Source: Prosthecobacter sp. (GTDB lineage Bacteria; Verrucomicrobiota; Verrucomicrobiia; Verrucomicrobiales; Verrucomicrobiaceae). From it: DNA of 48,310 bases. The stretch spans positions 1 through 48,310 of the forward strand of contig NZ_JAQSEA010000124.1 of the NCBI RefSeq assembly GCF_029946185.1, given 5' to 3'. The notes beneath the pieces were generated by a model that saw nothing but the letters and a program-made list of their open reading frames with translations, did no database searches and was not told where the DNA came from. Positions 17,700 to 25,906 of the stretch are shown here, in pieces; positions within the stretch are counted from its first letter, which is position 1; every line of letters begins with the position of its first letter. A program made the translations under genes and the position numbers.

Positions 17700-17700
17700 A

Positions 17701-17736
17701 AGTGGCTAAGCCAATTCCTAAATTGGCTTAGCCACT
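17701..17736. promoter_or_regulatory. Perfect 16-bp palindrome, GntR operator between deoC and gntR
   Basis: The arms AGTGGCTAAGCCAATT (17701-17716) and AATTGGCTTAGCCACT (17721-17736) are perfect inverted copies around a 4-base centre. Each arm also contains a near-perfect small palindrome TGGCTWAGCCA (17703-17713 and 17724-17734), with centres 21 bases apart, giving a symmetrical pair of sites. The right arm exactly fills the 16-base spacer of a putative deoC promoter. Confidence 0.8.
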
Positions 17737-17742
17737 TGTCAA
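17715..17742 (-). promoter_or_regulatory. deoC: Putative deoC promoter overlapped by the operator
   Basis: On the minus strand a perfect -35 box TTGACA (17742-17737) is followed, after the 16-base right arm of the palindrome, by TAGGAA (17720-17715), a weak -10. The start of transcription would fall about 7-10 bases from the deoC ATG, giving an almost leaderless mRNA. The -10 match is poor, so this is tentative. Confidence 0.45.
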
Positions 17743-17769
17743 AGCCCGGTTTGTTCGCAAAGTCTCGCC

Positions 17770-18525
17770 GTGGCAAAATCAGCATCCTTTCACGAACAAC
17801 TGATCGAAAAGCTGCGGAAACTCCTCCGCAGCCGCCAGTTCGTCCCCGGTGCCAAATTTTTGACCGAACGCGAGATCGCCGAACGCTTCGACACCAGCCG
17901 CCCCACCGCCAACAAAGCCCTCAGCAGTCTTGTCTCCACCGGCTTGCTGGAGTTCCGCCACGGCGCGGGAACTTTCGTGCGCGGCAGCGTGCTGGATTAC
18001 GATCTGCAACATCTCGTGAGCTTCACCGAAAAGGCCAAAGCCGCAGGAAAGAAGCCCGGCACGCAGGTCATCGCCCTGCAAAAGCTCTCTGCTGCCGAGG
18101 CACCCGCAGCAGCTCAAGCACTGAAAGCAGCTTCTTCTGAACCGTTGTTTTATCTCGAACGCATTCGTCTGGCGGATGCTCAGCCCGTCATTTATGAACG
18201 CAGACATGTCACCGCACGTTTCTGCGCCGGCATGAACAAGGCCTATGCCAAAGGCTCACTCTACGACTTCTGGACGACCAAGTGTGGGCTGACCATCTCC
18301 GGCGCCGACGAATCCATCCGCGCCGTCAACGCCTCACCCGCACAAGCCTCGGCACTCGGCATCAAGCCAAACACCGCATGCCTGCTGGTCATCGCCACCG
18401 GCTTTCTCGAAGGCGGCGTCCCCCTTTGGTATGAAGAGACGCTCTATCGCAGTGACGCATATGAGTTTCGCAATCAACTCGGCGGCGTCTCAGGCCCCAA
18501 GCCCGCTCAGGGCCGCATGCGCTGA
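17770..18525 (+). CDS. GntR-family (HutC/UTRA) transcriptional regulator
   Basis: 251 residues from GTG 17770; no ATG is available near the domain start. The N-terminal winged helix (FLTEREIAERFDTSRPTANKALSSLVSTGLLEFRHGAGTFV, about residues 30-72) is typical GntR, and the rest is a UTRA effector domain (LFYLERIRLADAQPVIYERRHV, ...LWYEETLYRSDAYEF). It is divergent from deoC with a strong palindrome between them, so it probably represses deoC and itself, released by a small sugar phosphate or nucleoside-derived effector. It converges with the next gene with 5 bases between the stops. Confidence 0.9.
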   Translation: MAKSASFHEQLIEKLRKLLRSRQFVPGAKFLTEREIAERFDTSRPTANKALSSLVSTGLLEFRHGAGTFVRGSVLDYDLQHLVSFTEKAKAAGKKPGTQVIALQKLSAAEAPAAAQALKAASSEPLFYLERIRLADAQPVIYERRHVTARFCAGMNKAYAKGSLYDFWTTKCGLTISGADESIRAVNASPAQASALGIKPNTACLLVIATGFLEGGVPLWYEETLYRSDAYEFRNQLGGVSGPKPAQGRMR

Positions 18526-18530
18526 GCCTC

Positions 18531-19964
18531 TTATTCGAGACGTATCTCAGGACTAGAAACGGTCAGCGTGGAGCCGCTTTCCTCCTGGGCGTGGACGGTG
18601 ATGACATCGAGCATATTCACATCACCCTCGACGTTGATTTCACCGCTGTAGGTGGCCGCACCGGTTTTTTCCAGCGGGGCTGATGCCCATTCATCAAATT
18701 CCATGGCAATGGAATAATCAGGATGGCGGTTCACCGACCACCACACGGCATTGTCCTGCGGCTCGCTGTGATCAGGAAAAACGACCTTCACCGCGAGCCG
18801 GTGCGTCGCCTTGTCCCACTGCGTGCCGACCTGCGGCGGTGCCACCATGTGCCGTGTGCCAAAGAAGTGATGCAGGGCAAAGGCGCGCAGATTCTCATCT
18901 ACCTCCGGCAGTCCGCCGACGGATTTGACAAAGCCCGCCTCCTTCGCGCCGCCATGCTGGCCACCTGGAACGATGTAAACGGGCAGCTGTGGGAAGCGAC
19001 GGCCAAGTTCGACGAGACCGGGACTGACGTTGTCATTGGAGCCTTGGTTGTAGAAAATTTCGGTGCCGCGCTTCTTCAACTCTTCGAGGTAGTTCGTCGT
19101 GCGGCAGGCTTCCCAGGCGGCATTGCACGCGCTTTTTATCTCGGCATCACTCCAGCCGGCATCGCGCACCATTTTCATCGTGATGCGTTCGTCCGAGCGC
19201 GCCTTCTGCCGCACCAGCAGCTTTTCGCGCCCCACCGGATCGGTCATCGCAGCGATGAAGTCCTCGTTCATCTTCGTGATCTCCGCAGGCAGCATGCCTT
19301 CAACGTAAGGACCACCAGGACTCTCGATCACAGGTGCAACAACGGGCATGATCGCGGTGACGCGGTCATCCGCAATGCCCGCCGCCGCAGTGGCCACCCC
19401 GCGCTTTGAGCCCCCGGTCGCCAGCACCTTCTTCGGCTGAAACACATCCTTTTCGGCCACGGCTGCGGTGAGCGCACGCATGTCGCTGATCCCCCAGATC
19501 CATGCCGGCGTATAACGCGTGTCCTTGGTCTGGATGAAGCGCTCCTCCATCATCAGATGAAGTTTCCCCACCGGCTCCATCCCATCAATGGGCACCATGC
19601 CAATGAAAACAAGGCCAACGCCATTCTCCTTCAGCAGACGCAGTTTCGCACCTGCCGCAGCAGCAGGCTTCAACTGCAGTCCCGTGTTCTCGATGATCAC
19701 GTTCGTACAGACCCCAGTGGCGGGAGCCAGAAAGGTCACCGGCAGCCGCACCTTCATCCCCGGCCACCATTCGCACACCGTGATCTCGACGAGCTTCTGC
19801 CGAATCGACGCATCTTTCGGATTTAGATGCCAGTCCGCAATCACCTTCGTTTCCAGCGTCCCGGTGTCGCGGATCGATGCCATGTCAAACCTGCCAATCG
19901 TGATCTCCGCACTGGCGGAGACAATCGAAAACAACAGGGCGAAAAGAATTGCGGCAGATTTCAT
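18531..19964 (-). CDS. Secreted PhoPQ-activated pathogenicity-related (PqaA-like) hydrolase
   Basis: 477 residues with a signal peptide (MKSAAILFALLFSIVSASA). The middle part contains the nucleophile elbow GGSKRG (VLATGGSKRGVATAAAGIADDRVTAIMPV split around the Ser), characteristic of the PqaA/PhoPQ_related alpha/beta-hydrolase family, followed by a C-terminal Ig-like region (about 390-470). The later block GSNDNVSPG and GGQHGG carries the likely acid and catalytic His. The substrate is not known. Despite the family name nothing suggests pathogenicity. It is convergent with the gntR gene and followed upstream by ahpC on the same strand, with a terminator between. Confidence 0.72.
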   Translation of the reverse strand: MKSAAILFALLFSIVSASAEITIGRFDMASIRDTGTLETKVIADWHLNPKDASIRQKLVEITVCEWWPGMKVRLPVTFLAPATGVCTNVIIENTGLQLKPAAAAGAKLRLLKENGVGLVFIGMVPIDGMEPVGKLHLMMEERFIQTKDTRYTPAWIWGISDMRALTAAVAEKDVFQPKKVLATGGSKRGVATAAAGIADDRVTAIMPVVAPVIESPGGPYVEGMLPAEITKMNEDFIAAMTDPVGREKLLVRQKARSDERITMKMVRDAGWSDAEIKSACNAAWEACRTTNYLEELKKRGTEIFYNQGSNDNVSPGLVELGRRFPQLPVYIVPGGQHGGAKEAGFVKSVGGLPEVDENLRAFALHHFFGTRHMVAPPQVGTQWDKATHRLAVKVVFPDHSEPQDNAVWWSVNRHPDYSIAMEFDEWASAPLEKTGAATYSGEINVEGDVNMLDVITVHAQEESGSTLTVSSPEIRLE

Positions 19965-20022
19965 GCCTCACTCAACGCACCACGGCTCGGACTTCTGCCA
20001 TGATTGATGTGCAATGAGCAGT

Positions 20023-20064
20023 GGAAAATAAAAACAGCCTTGCGGATTGCGTCCGCAAGGCTGT
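20023..20064 (-). terminator. Rho-independent terminator of ahpC
   Basis: Read on the minus strand, a perfect 13-bp stem (ACAGCCTTGCGGA and its complement, 20034-20064) with a 5-base loop is followed by TTTTATTTTCC. It separates ahpC from the hydrolase gene. Confidence 0.93.
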
Positions 20065-20085
20065 GTAAAACATCGGCTTGACCGA

Positions 20086-20691
20086 TTAAGAAGCCATCGC
20101 TGCGGCCACGTTGCCGACGAGGTCCTTGCCCGGCTTGAGCGTCTTGGAGCCCGGAGTCCACTTGGCAGGGCAGGCCTCGCTAGGGTTCGCCATCAGGTGC
20201 ACATTGGCTTCCATTTTGCGGACGAGTTCACCAGCATCACGGCCCACATTGTAGAAGTTCACCTCGGAGGTGACCAGCTTGCCTTCAGGGTTGATGATGA
20301 AGGTGCCGCGTAGGGCGAGGCCGGTGCCGCTGTCATACACGCCAAAGAGACGGCTCACCGCGCCGGTGGTGTCCGATGCAAGAGTGTACTTCACGTTCTT
20401 CATCAGGCCTTCGGTGTTGCGCCACACCATGTGGGCAAACTTGGTGTCCGTGGACACGGCGACCACCTGCGCGCCGAGTTCGGCAAGTTTGACCTGCTGA
20501 TCAGCGAGATCGGCCAGTTCCGTAGGGCAGACGAAGGTGAAATCAGCCGGGTAGAACACGAGGACGGTCCATTTGCCAGCCTTCTTGATATCAGCGAGGG
20601 AGACCTTGCCGAAATCACCATGCGAGGGTTCGTAAGTTTCCATTTCGAAGTCGGGCACGTGGGAGCCGACTGAGACGAGAGTTGTTTCCAT
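20086..20691 (-). CDS. ahpC: AhpC-type 2-Cys peroxiredoxin
   Basis: 201 residues from ATG 20691 (METTLVSVGSHVPDFEME); the frame is open further upstream but lacks family sequence there. It reduces hydrogen peroxide and organic peroxides in the cytosol. The peroxidatic Cys is in FTFVCPTE (about residue 51) and the resolving Cys in SEACPAKW (about 173), so it is a typical 2-Cys enzyme. Other family blocks are WTVLVFYPADFTFVCPTE and ALRGTFIINPEGKL. No AhpF/AhpD reductase is nearby, and no OxyR-like regulator is visible. Confidence 0.95.
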   Translation of the reverse strand: METTLVSVGSHVPDFEMETYEPSHGDFGKVSLADIKKAGKWTVLVFYPADFTFVCPTELADLADQQVKLAELGAQVVAVSTDTKFAHMVWRNTEGLMKNVKYTLASDTTGAVSRLFGVYDSGTGLALRGTFIINPEGKLVTSEVNFYNVGRDAGELVRKMEANVHLMANPSEACPAKWTPGSKTLKPGKDLVGNVAAAMAS

Positions 20692-20799
20692 AAGTATGCG
20701 AGTTTTAGAGGTGGCGGCGCTTCCGAAAGCGCCAAGGGGGACGCGACTTTTGCCGCCCAATCGTCCGCCGGTCAAACGCAAAGGCGCGCATCGCACCGC

Positions 20800-22068
20800 T
20801 TACACCGCAGCCAGACCGTCCATCTCCGACTCACTCGTCGCAAAACGCTCATCCTGCAGCCCAAGGCGGTGCAACGCGCTCATGTAGAGATTCGGCAGCG
20901 GGTAGTTGTCCTTCTGGTCAAACGCCAGGTGCTGCCCGTGCTTGAACCCGCCACCGGCAAACAGCACGGGCATGTTCTTGTTATCATGCGCGGAGGCGTT
21001 GCCCAGATTGGAGGTGAGCAGCACCATCGTATCATCCAGCAGCTTGTCGCCCTTGAGCCTGCGCAGGAAATGCCCCCACTGATCAACCACGCCCTGCTCC
21101 ACGATGGCGAGCTGCGCGAGTTTCTCCTCATCCATGCCATGATGGCTGAGGTTATGATAGCTCTCCTCCACACCCTCCAGGCCCTGCACGTTGTTGCCAG
21201 TGATGTGGAGCGTGACAAATCGCGTGCTGTCCGTGGCCAGCGCCATGTGGATGATGTCCAAAAAGATGCCATCCACCGCGACTTCGTTGTCACGGGGAAT
21301 TTTACCCGGCGGTTTCATCGCGACTTTCGGCTTGGGCCTGTGCGTCCAGGCTTCATTGGCGGCCAGCCGCGTTTCGAGATCGCGCACGCTCGTAAACCAC
21401 GCGTCGAGTTTGTCACGGTCCCCCGCCCCGAGTTCGCGCTGCAGCATCTTCGCCTCAGCTCCCACCACATCCATCACGCTGCGCCCGCTGCGAATCAGCT
21501 CCGCCTGCCTCTCCTGCTCGGCGGGCGTGTCATTGACAAACAGACGCGTAAACAAACGCATCGCATTGTTCTCAGCGGGAATCATGGAGCCATTCTCCGT
21601 GTAGGACGGGCTGGTCTGGCTGTTCGTGTTTAGCACCAGCGAAGGAAATCGCGTTTCGTGGCCCAGTTGCTTCGCCATGAGCTGATCCAGCGAGATGGTG
21701 TTGCGTGAGGTGGCACCGCGCGCATTGGGGCAGGCCGTATAAATACTGCCCTCCGCCGTATGCCCGCCATTGACGCCCGGATGCGAGGAGCCGGACACCA
21801 CCGTGAAGTCGTTGCGCAGATCCTGGATGCTCTTCAGATAGCGCGAGGGCTTGTAGTCACGTCCGGCACCTTCAGGAACGAGATTCGGATTGTGCAGCCC
21901 GAGTGCCATGCTCACCCCGACAAAACGCTTCGCCTGCTTTGATTCCTTAACCGCCGCAAACGCCGGCGTCATGGCCTCCAGCAGGGGCAGCCCCAGCGAG
22001 ATGCCCGCACCACGCAGCATGGCACGACGGGAGATGCTGGCGCCAAAGTTGAAATAGACGTTTTTCAT
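20800..22068 (-). CDS. DUF1552 family protein, Tat-exported
   Basis: 422 residues. The N-terminus is a twin-arginine signal (SRRAMLRGAGISLGLPLLEAM). DUF1552 features follow: RFVGVSMALGLHNPNLVPEG, DYKPSRYLKSI, TVVSGSSHPGVNGGHT, and LLTSNLGNASAHDNKNMPVLFAGGGF near the C-terminus (given here in part). It is related in architecture to DUF1501 and of unknown activity. It is 17 bases after the DUF1592-family gene and almost certainly co-transcribed with it, the usual partnership in Planctomycetes and Verrucomicrobia. Confidence 0.92.
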   Translation of the reverse strand: MKNVYFNFGASISRRAMLRGAGISLGLPLLEAMTPAFAAVKESKQAKRFVGVSMALGLHNPNLVPEGAGRDYKPSRYLKSIQDLRNDFTVVSGSSHPGVNGGHTAEGSIYTACPNARGATSRNTISLDQLMAKQLGHETRFPSLVLNTNSQTSPSYTENGSMIPAENNAMRLFTRLFVNDTPAEQERQAELIRSGRSVMDVVGAEAKMLQRELGAGDRDKLDAWFTSVRDLETRLAANEAWTHRPKPKVAMKPPGKIPRDNEVAVDGIFLDIIHMALATDSTRFVTLHITGNNVQGLEGVEESYHNLSHHGMDEEKLAQLAIVEQGVVDQWGHFLRRLKGDKLLDDTMVLLTSNLGNASAHDNKNMPVLFAGGGFKHGQHLAFDQKDNYPLPNLYMSALHRLGLQDERFATSESEMDGLAAV

Positions 22069-22085
22069 GATGGGAATGGGAACGG

Positions 22086-24410
22086 TTACTTGCTAAGAAA
22101 AATCTCGCTCAGAACTGCAGCGCGAACTAGAGAGCGCATTCCGTATCCGTTTTGCGCGGTCGCGGAAATCACTTTCTCACGCGCATCCTCGTTGCTGAAG
22201 CGCAGCGGAGCGCCGGTGGAATAGGTAAGGAAATGCGTGGCAAAACCACGCGCAAGTTGATCGGCATGCTGCGTGTAAATGTGCTGCCAGGAATGAATGT
22301 CAGTGAAGGTCTGCCCTTCGGGTGTCACGCCAGTCGGGTCTACTTTGGCTCCGCGATTGTTTTTGCCGTAGCCAGTGCGCCAGACGCCGACAGGATCGTA
22401 GTTTTCGAGCGCGAACCCGGGCGGGTCGATGGTCTGGTGGCAGCTCGCGCAACTCTCATTGTTTCGGTGCTTGTCCAGTTGATCGCGGATGGAGGTGGCA
22501 CCGCGAATGTCGGGTTCGATGGCAGGAATGCCGGGCGGGGGTGGCGGGATGTGATTGCCCAGAATGCGCTCATTGATGAACACCCCGCGCACCACCGGCG
22601 AAGTGCTGGTGCCGTCAGCCGTGACTTTGAGAATCGCCCCCTGCGTGACGAGTCCGCCACGAATGTCCTTGTCAGTCAGCGCCACTTTCTGCATTCCTTC
22701 GCCGGTCTTGACGGCCGCTTCGGTGCGATAGTGCCGCGCCAGTCTGCCATTGAGAAAGGCGAAGTCCGACTCCACGAGATTCGTGATGCTCAGATCCTGT
22801 TTGATCATCTCGGCGAAATAGGTGCGCGTCTCCTGCAACATGGATTCCTGCACCACGGAATCGAACGTGGGAAACTGACGTGAGTCGGGCGTAGTGAAGT
22901 CGATCTCCTTCAGCTTGAGCCACTGGTCCGTGAAACTGGTCACAAAGCGCTTCGACTTCGGATGCGCCAGCATGCGGTCCACCTGCTGGGCCAGCACCTG
23001 CGGATCATGCAGCTGCTTATCGTTCGCGAGTTGGATGAGCTTGTAATCCGGCATGGACACCCAGAGCGCGTAGCTGAGACGCGAGGCAATGGCGTGATCA
23101 TCCAGCGTCCCCCGAGCTTCAATAAAAGTCAGGAAACGCGGCGAGCACAAAATGGCACGATAGGCGCTGCGCAGCGCCTCGGCTGGCGGATCTCCATCAG
23201 CGAGCGCTTTGCGGGCGATGTCACGATAGGCGACAGCTAGCTCCTCCGTCACAGGCCGGCGGAAAGCACGCCGCGCAAAGCGGGTGACGAGTTTGTCGAC
23301 TGTGGCCGCATCCGCCGTTTGCACATCGGCCTCGCCAAACAGGTTCTTCCGCAACGCCGCACGATCCGCATTGGGATAGATGCGCTCAATGTCGATGCCC
23401 GTGTGCGCAATGCCTGCAAAACCTTCCTTGGCCAGATCACGTCCCACGAAGGACACATTGCCCCCTTTCGCACCGCTCTGAGGGTGCTTGTAGGTGGCGT
23501 CGTTGGGCTTGAGTTCGAGCCGATGCTTCTCCTGAATCCATCCCTCAAAGACCATGTTTCGTGGCGTGCTTGTGGCCTCCACGAGGCCGATCATGTAGAG
23601 CATGGGCGCATTCGATTCACACTCACCGGAGCGCAGCGTCCCCCACACCGCGCCGTCGCTGCCCGGATTGATGGCCTGAACATCGTGCAGCGTGATGCGA
23701 TACCACCCGCTCTCAGGCACAAACGTCGGTGTGCGGCCAAAAAACTGCAAGGTCATCGGCCAGGTGATGCTCCTGCTATCACGCAGGTCCGGCCCGCGAT
23801 AGTTACCCCCGCGATTCTTGGTCAGCATTTCTGGCGTGTAGTGCTCCTTGAAAGTTTCGTCGCCCTTCAGCGCACGCTGAAAAGCATCGGTCAGCGCGAG
23901 GTCGGCCACATCAAGGTACCGCGCCAACAGGTGCTGTGAGAGCTGCTGCCCTGCAGCCACCGTTTCAAATCCATAGGACGCACGGTCTTCCGGCAGCAGC
24001 ACCTTGAGCGGCATGTCGATGCCAAGCAGATCATGCATCGTGTTCTCATACTCCGTGCGCGTGAGTCTGCGGCTGCGAGTCCGACCGTTGGCGGCAATGT
24101 CTTCAGCATCTGCCTTCAACAGCGCAGGCTTGAGACTCGCGAGAAATTTCTCCGCGTCAGCTTTCGCTGGCTGCGGCTTCTTTTTGGGCGGCATTTCACC
24201 ATCGCGCACACGCTCAAAGATTTTTTGCCAGTTTTGGAACGCATCCGCATTCGCAAGATCAAATGGCAGCGCGCCAAGATCCAGCCCGCCTTTCTTCATG
24301 TCCGCATCATGACAATCGACGCAATGCTGATCCAGAAACGCAGGCAGCGGCTGAGGCAGCTCGGCGAAAACAGCCGGAGAGAAGAGGATAAGGAGCCACC
24401 AAGGTTTCAT
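22086..24410 (-). CDS. PSCyt1/DUF1587/DUF1595/DUF1592/DUF1588/DUF1585 cytochrome-like protein
   Basis: 774 residues from ATG 24410 (MKPWWLLILFSPAVFA signal peptide); the upstream extension lacks a signal and is excluded. A haem-binding CVDCHD is near residue 32. Then come DUF1587 (RLTRTEYENTMHDLLGID), DUF1595 (RRAFRRPVTEEL), DUF1592 (RLSYALWVSMPDYKLIQLA), DUF1588 (RGVFINERILGNHIPPPPPG), a CASCHQ second haem motif, and DUF1585 (TYSTGAPLRFSN). It is a periplasmic or surface electron-transfer-like protein of unknown role, paired with DUF1552. It is divergent from the MocA-family gene with 60 bases between the starts. Confidence 0.92.
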   Translation of the reverse strand: MKPWWLLILFSPAVFAELPQPLPAFLDQHCVDCHDADMKKGGLDLGALPFDLANADAFQNWQKIFERVRDGEMPPKKKPQPAKADAEKFLASLKPALLKADAEDIAANGRTRSRRLTRTEYENTMHDLLGIDMPLKVLLPEDRASYGFETVAAGQQLSQHLLARYLDVADLALTDAFQRALKGDETFKEHYTPEMLTKNRGGNYRGPDLRDSRSITWPMTLQFFGRTPTFVPESGWYRITLHDVQAINPGSDGAVWGTLRSGECESNAPMLYMIGLVEATSTPRNMVFEGWIQEKHRLELKPNDATYKHPQSGAKGGNVSFVGRDLAKEGFAGIAHTGIDIERIYPNADRAALRKNLFGEADVQTADAATVDKLVTRFARRAFRRPVTEELAVAYRDIARKALADGDPPAEALRSAYRAILCSPRFLTFIEARGTLDDHAIASRLSYALWVSMPDYKLIQLANDKQLHDPQVLAQQVDRMLAHPKSKRFVTSFTDQWLKLKEIDFTTPDSRQFPTFDSVVQESMLQETRTYFAEMIKQDLSITNLVESDFAFLNGRLARHYRTEAAVKTGEGMQKVALTDKDIRGGLVTQGAILKVTADGTSTSPVVRGVFINERILGNHIPPPPPGIPAIEPDIRGATSIRDQLDKHRNNESCASCHQTIDPPGFALENYDPVGVWRTGYGKNNRGAKVDPTGVTPEGQTFTDIHSWQHIYTQHADQLARGFATHFLTYSTGAPLRFSNEDAREKVISATAQNGYGMRSLVRAAVLSEIFLSK

Positions 24411-24470
24411 GAACAGATTTTTAACGCGGGAACTGTTGAAATCTGACCACTCATTCGCCGTTAAAAGGTG

Positions 24471-25835
24471 ATGTCCACATTTCCCCGCCGCCATTTCCTT
24501 AAAACCGCCGCCCTGAGCGCCATCGCCGGGCCGAATATCCTACGTGCGGCTGAATCAAAACAGAAAATCCGCGTCGCATGCGTGGGCATCGGCCAGATGG
24601 GCAATGGCGCAGTCAGCGGCTCGCGCGATGAAGAAATCGTGGCGTTTTGCGATGTGGACTGGCGCGATCTCGGCGGCCGCAGTGCCGCCGAGATCGCCAA
24701 GAAGCACCCGACGGTCCCCAAGTTCACCGACTTCCGCGAGATGCTGGACAAGAAAGGCAGCGAAATCGACGCTGTCCTCATTTCCACCCCGGATCACACG
24801 CATTTCGCCGCCGCGATGGCCGCCATGGAGGCGAAGAAGCATGTCTTTGTACAGAAGCCGCTGGCGCACAACATCTGGCAGGTGCGCACCCTGCAAAAGG
24901 CCGCCAAAAAATACGGCGTGCAGACCGTCATGGGCAATCAAGGCCACTGCTGGGAAGGCATCCGGCTGGTGAAGGAATGGTTCGAAGCCGGAGTCCTCGG
25001 TGAAGTGCGCGAAGTCCACTGCTGGACGGACCGGCCCAAGGGCAAGGTGGGTTTCATCAATCCACCGCCAGCGCAGCCCGCGAAAACGGCTCCCGTGCCG
25101 GAAGGTCTCTCATGGGATCTCTGGCAGGGACCTGTGGCACCGCGCGAGTACAGTCCGGAGTATCTGCCGCAATTCTGGCGCGGCTGGTGGGATTACGGCT
25201 GCGGCGGCCTGGGCGACATCGGCTGCCACTGCCTCGACGCCCCGTTTTGGACGCTGCAGCTAGGCATGCCGGAGAAAGTCGAAGTCGTGGAGCAGGAAAA
25301 GTGGGAGCACCGCGCCTATACCGCTCCGGCATCCCACATCATATTCCACTTTGCCGCACGCGGCGAAATGCCTGCCGTGCAAATTCACTGGTATGAAGGT
25401 GGCCTGCTTCCCGAGGCGCTGCCGGGCATGACGAAAGGTCTGCCGGACAACGGCATGATCATGAAAGGCAGTAAGGAGACACTCTTCTCAGATGGCATGC
25501 GCGTGCAGAGCCCGCAGCTCTGGCCGCGTGAACGCATGACACCGCTGATCGACATCCTGCGCCGCAAGCCGCTGCTGCGTTCCGTCGCTGGAGAGCCCAT
25601 CGGCGAGCTCTTCGCCGCCATCCGTGGCGACATCCCACACGCAGGCTCCCACTTCGACTACGCCTGCCCGCTCACCGAACTCGTGAACACCGGCGTGCTG
25701 GCCATCCGCTCCGGCAAAACCATCGAATGGGACTCCGCCAGCATGACGGTCAAAGGCGCACCCGAATTCGACGCCTGGATCAAGGAACCTGTGCGCGATG
25801 GCTGGAGCTATGGCGAAGATCTTTGGAAAGCATAA
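24471..25835 (+). CDS. Gfo/Idh/MocA-family oxidoreductase, Tat-exported
   Basis: 454 residues from ATG 24471 (an adjacent GTG at 24468 is possible). A Shine-Dalgarno-like AAAGG lies just before. The twin-arginine signal is PRRHFLKTAALSAIAG, and the N-terminal Rossmann fold has VACVGIGQMGNG (about residues 36-47) and the EKP-type motif VQKPLAHNIWQV, here with Q in place of E. The C-terminal domain binds sugar or sugar-alcohol substrates. Exported members of this family typically bind NAD(P) before Tat transport and oxidise sugars. The gene stands alone, divergent from the DUF1592 gene. Confidence 0.92.
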   Translation: MSTFPRRHFLKTAALSAIAGPNILRAAESKQKIRVACVGIGQMGNGAVSGSRDEEIVAFCDVDWRDLGGRSAAEIAKKHPTVPKFTDFREMLDKKGSEIDAVLISTPDHTHFAAAMAAMEAKKHVFVQKPLAHNIWQVRTLQKAAKKYGVQTVMGNQGHCWEGIRLVKEWFEAGVLGEVREVHCWTDRPKGKVGFINPPPAQPAKTAPVPEGLSWDLWQGPVAPREYSPEYLPQFWRGWWDYGCGGLGDIGCHCLDAPFWTLQLGMPEKVEVVEQEKWEHRAYTAPASHIIFHFAARGEMPAVQIHWYEGGLLPEALPGMTKGLPDNGMIMKGSKETLFSDGMRVQSPQLWPRERMTPLIDILRRKPLLRSVAGEPIGELFAAIRGDIPHAGSHFDYACPLTELVNTGVLAIRSGKTIEWDSASMTVKGAPEFDAWIKEPVRDGWSYGEDLWKA

Positions 25836-25906
25836 AAGAGAAAATCCGTTCACTTTTCTGCCTGCCAGTTAACGAGCTGGAATGCGCGGCATGTTTTACC
25901 GCCCAC

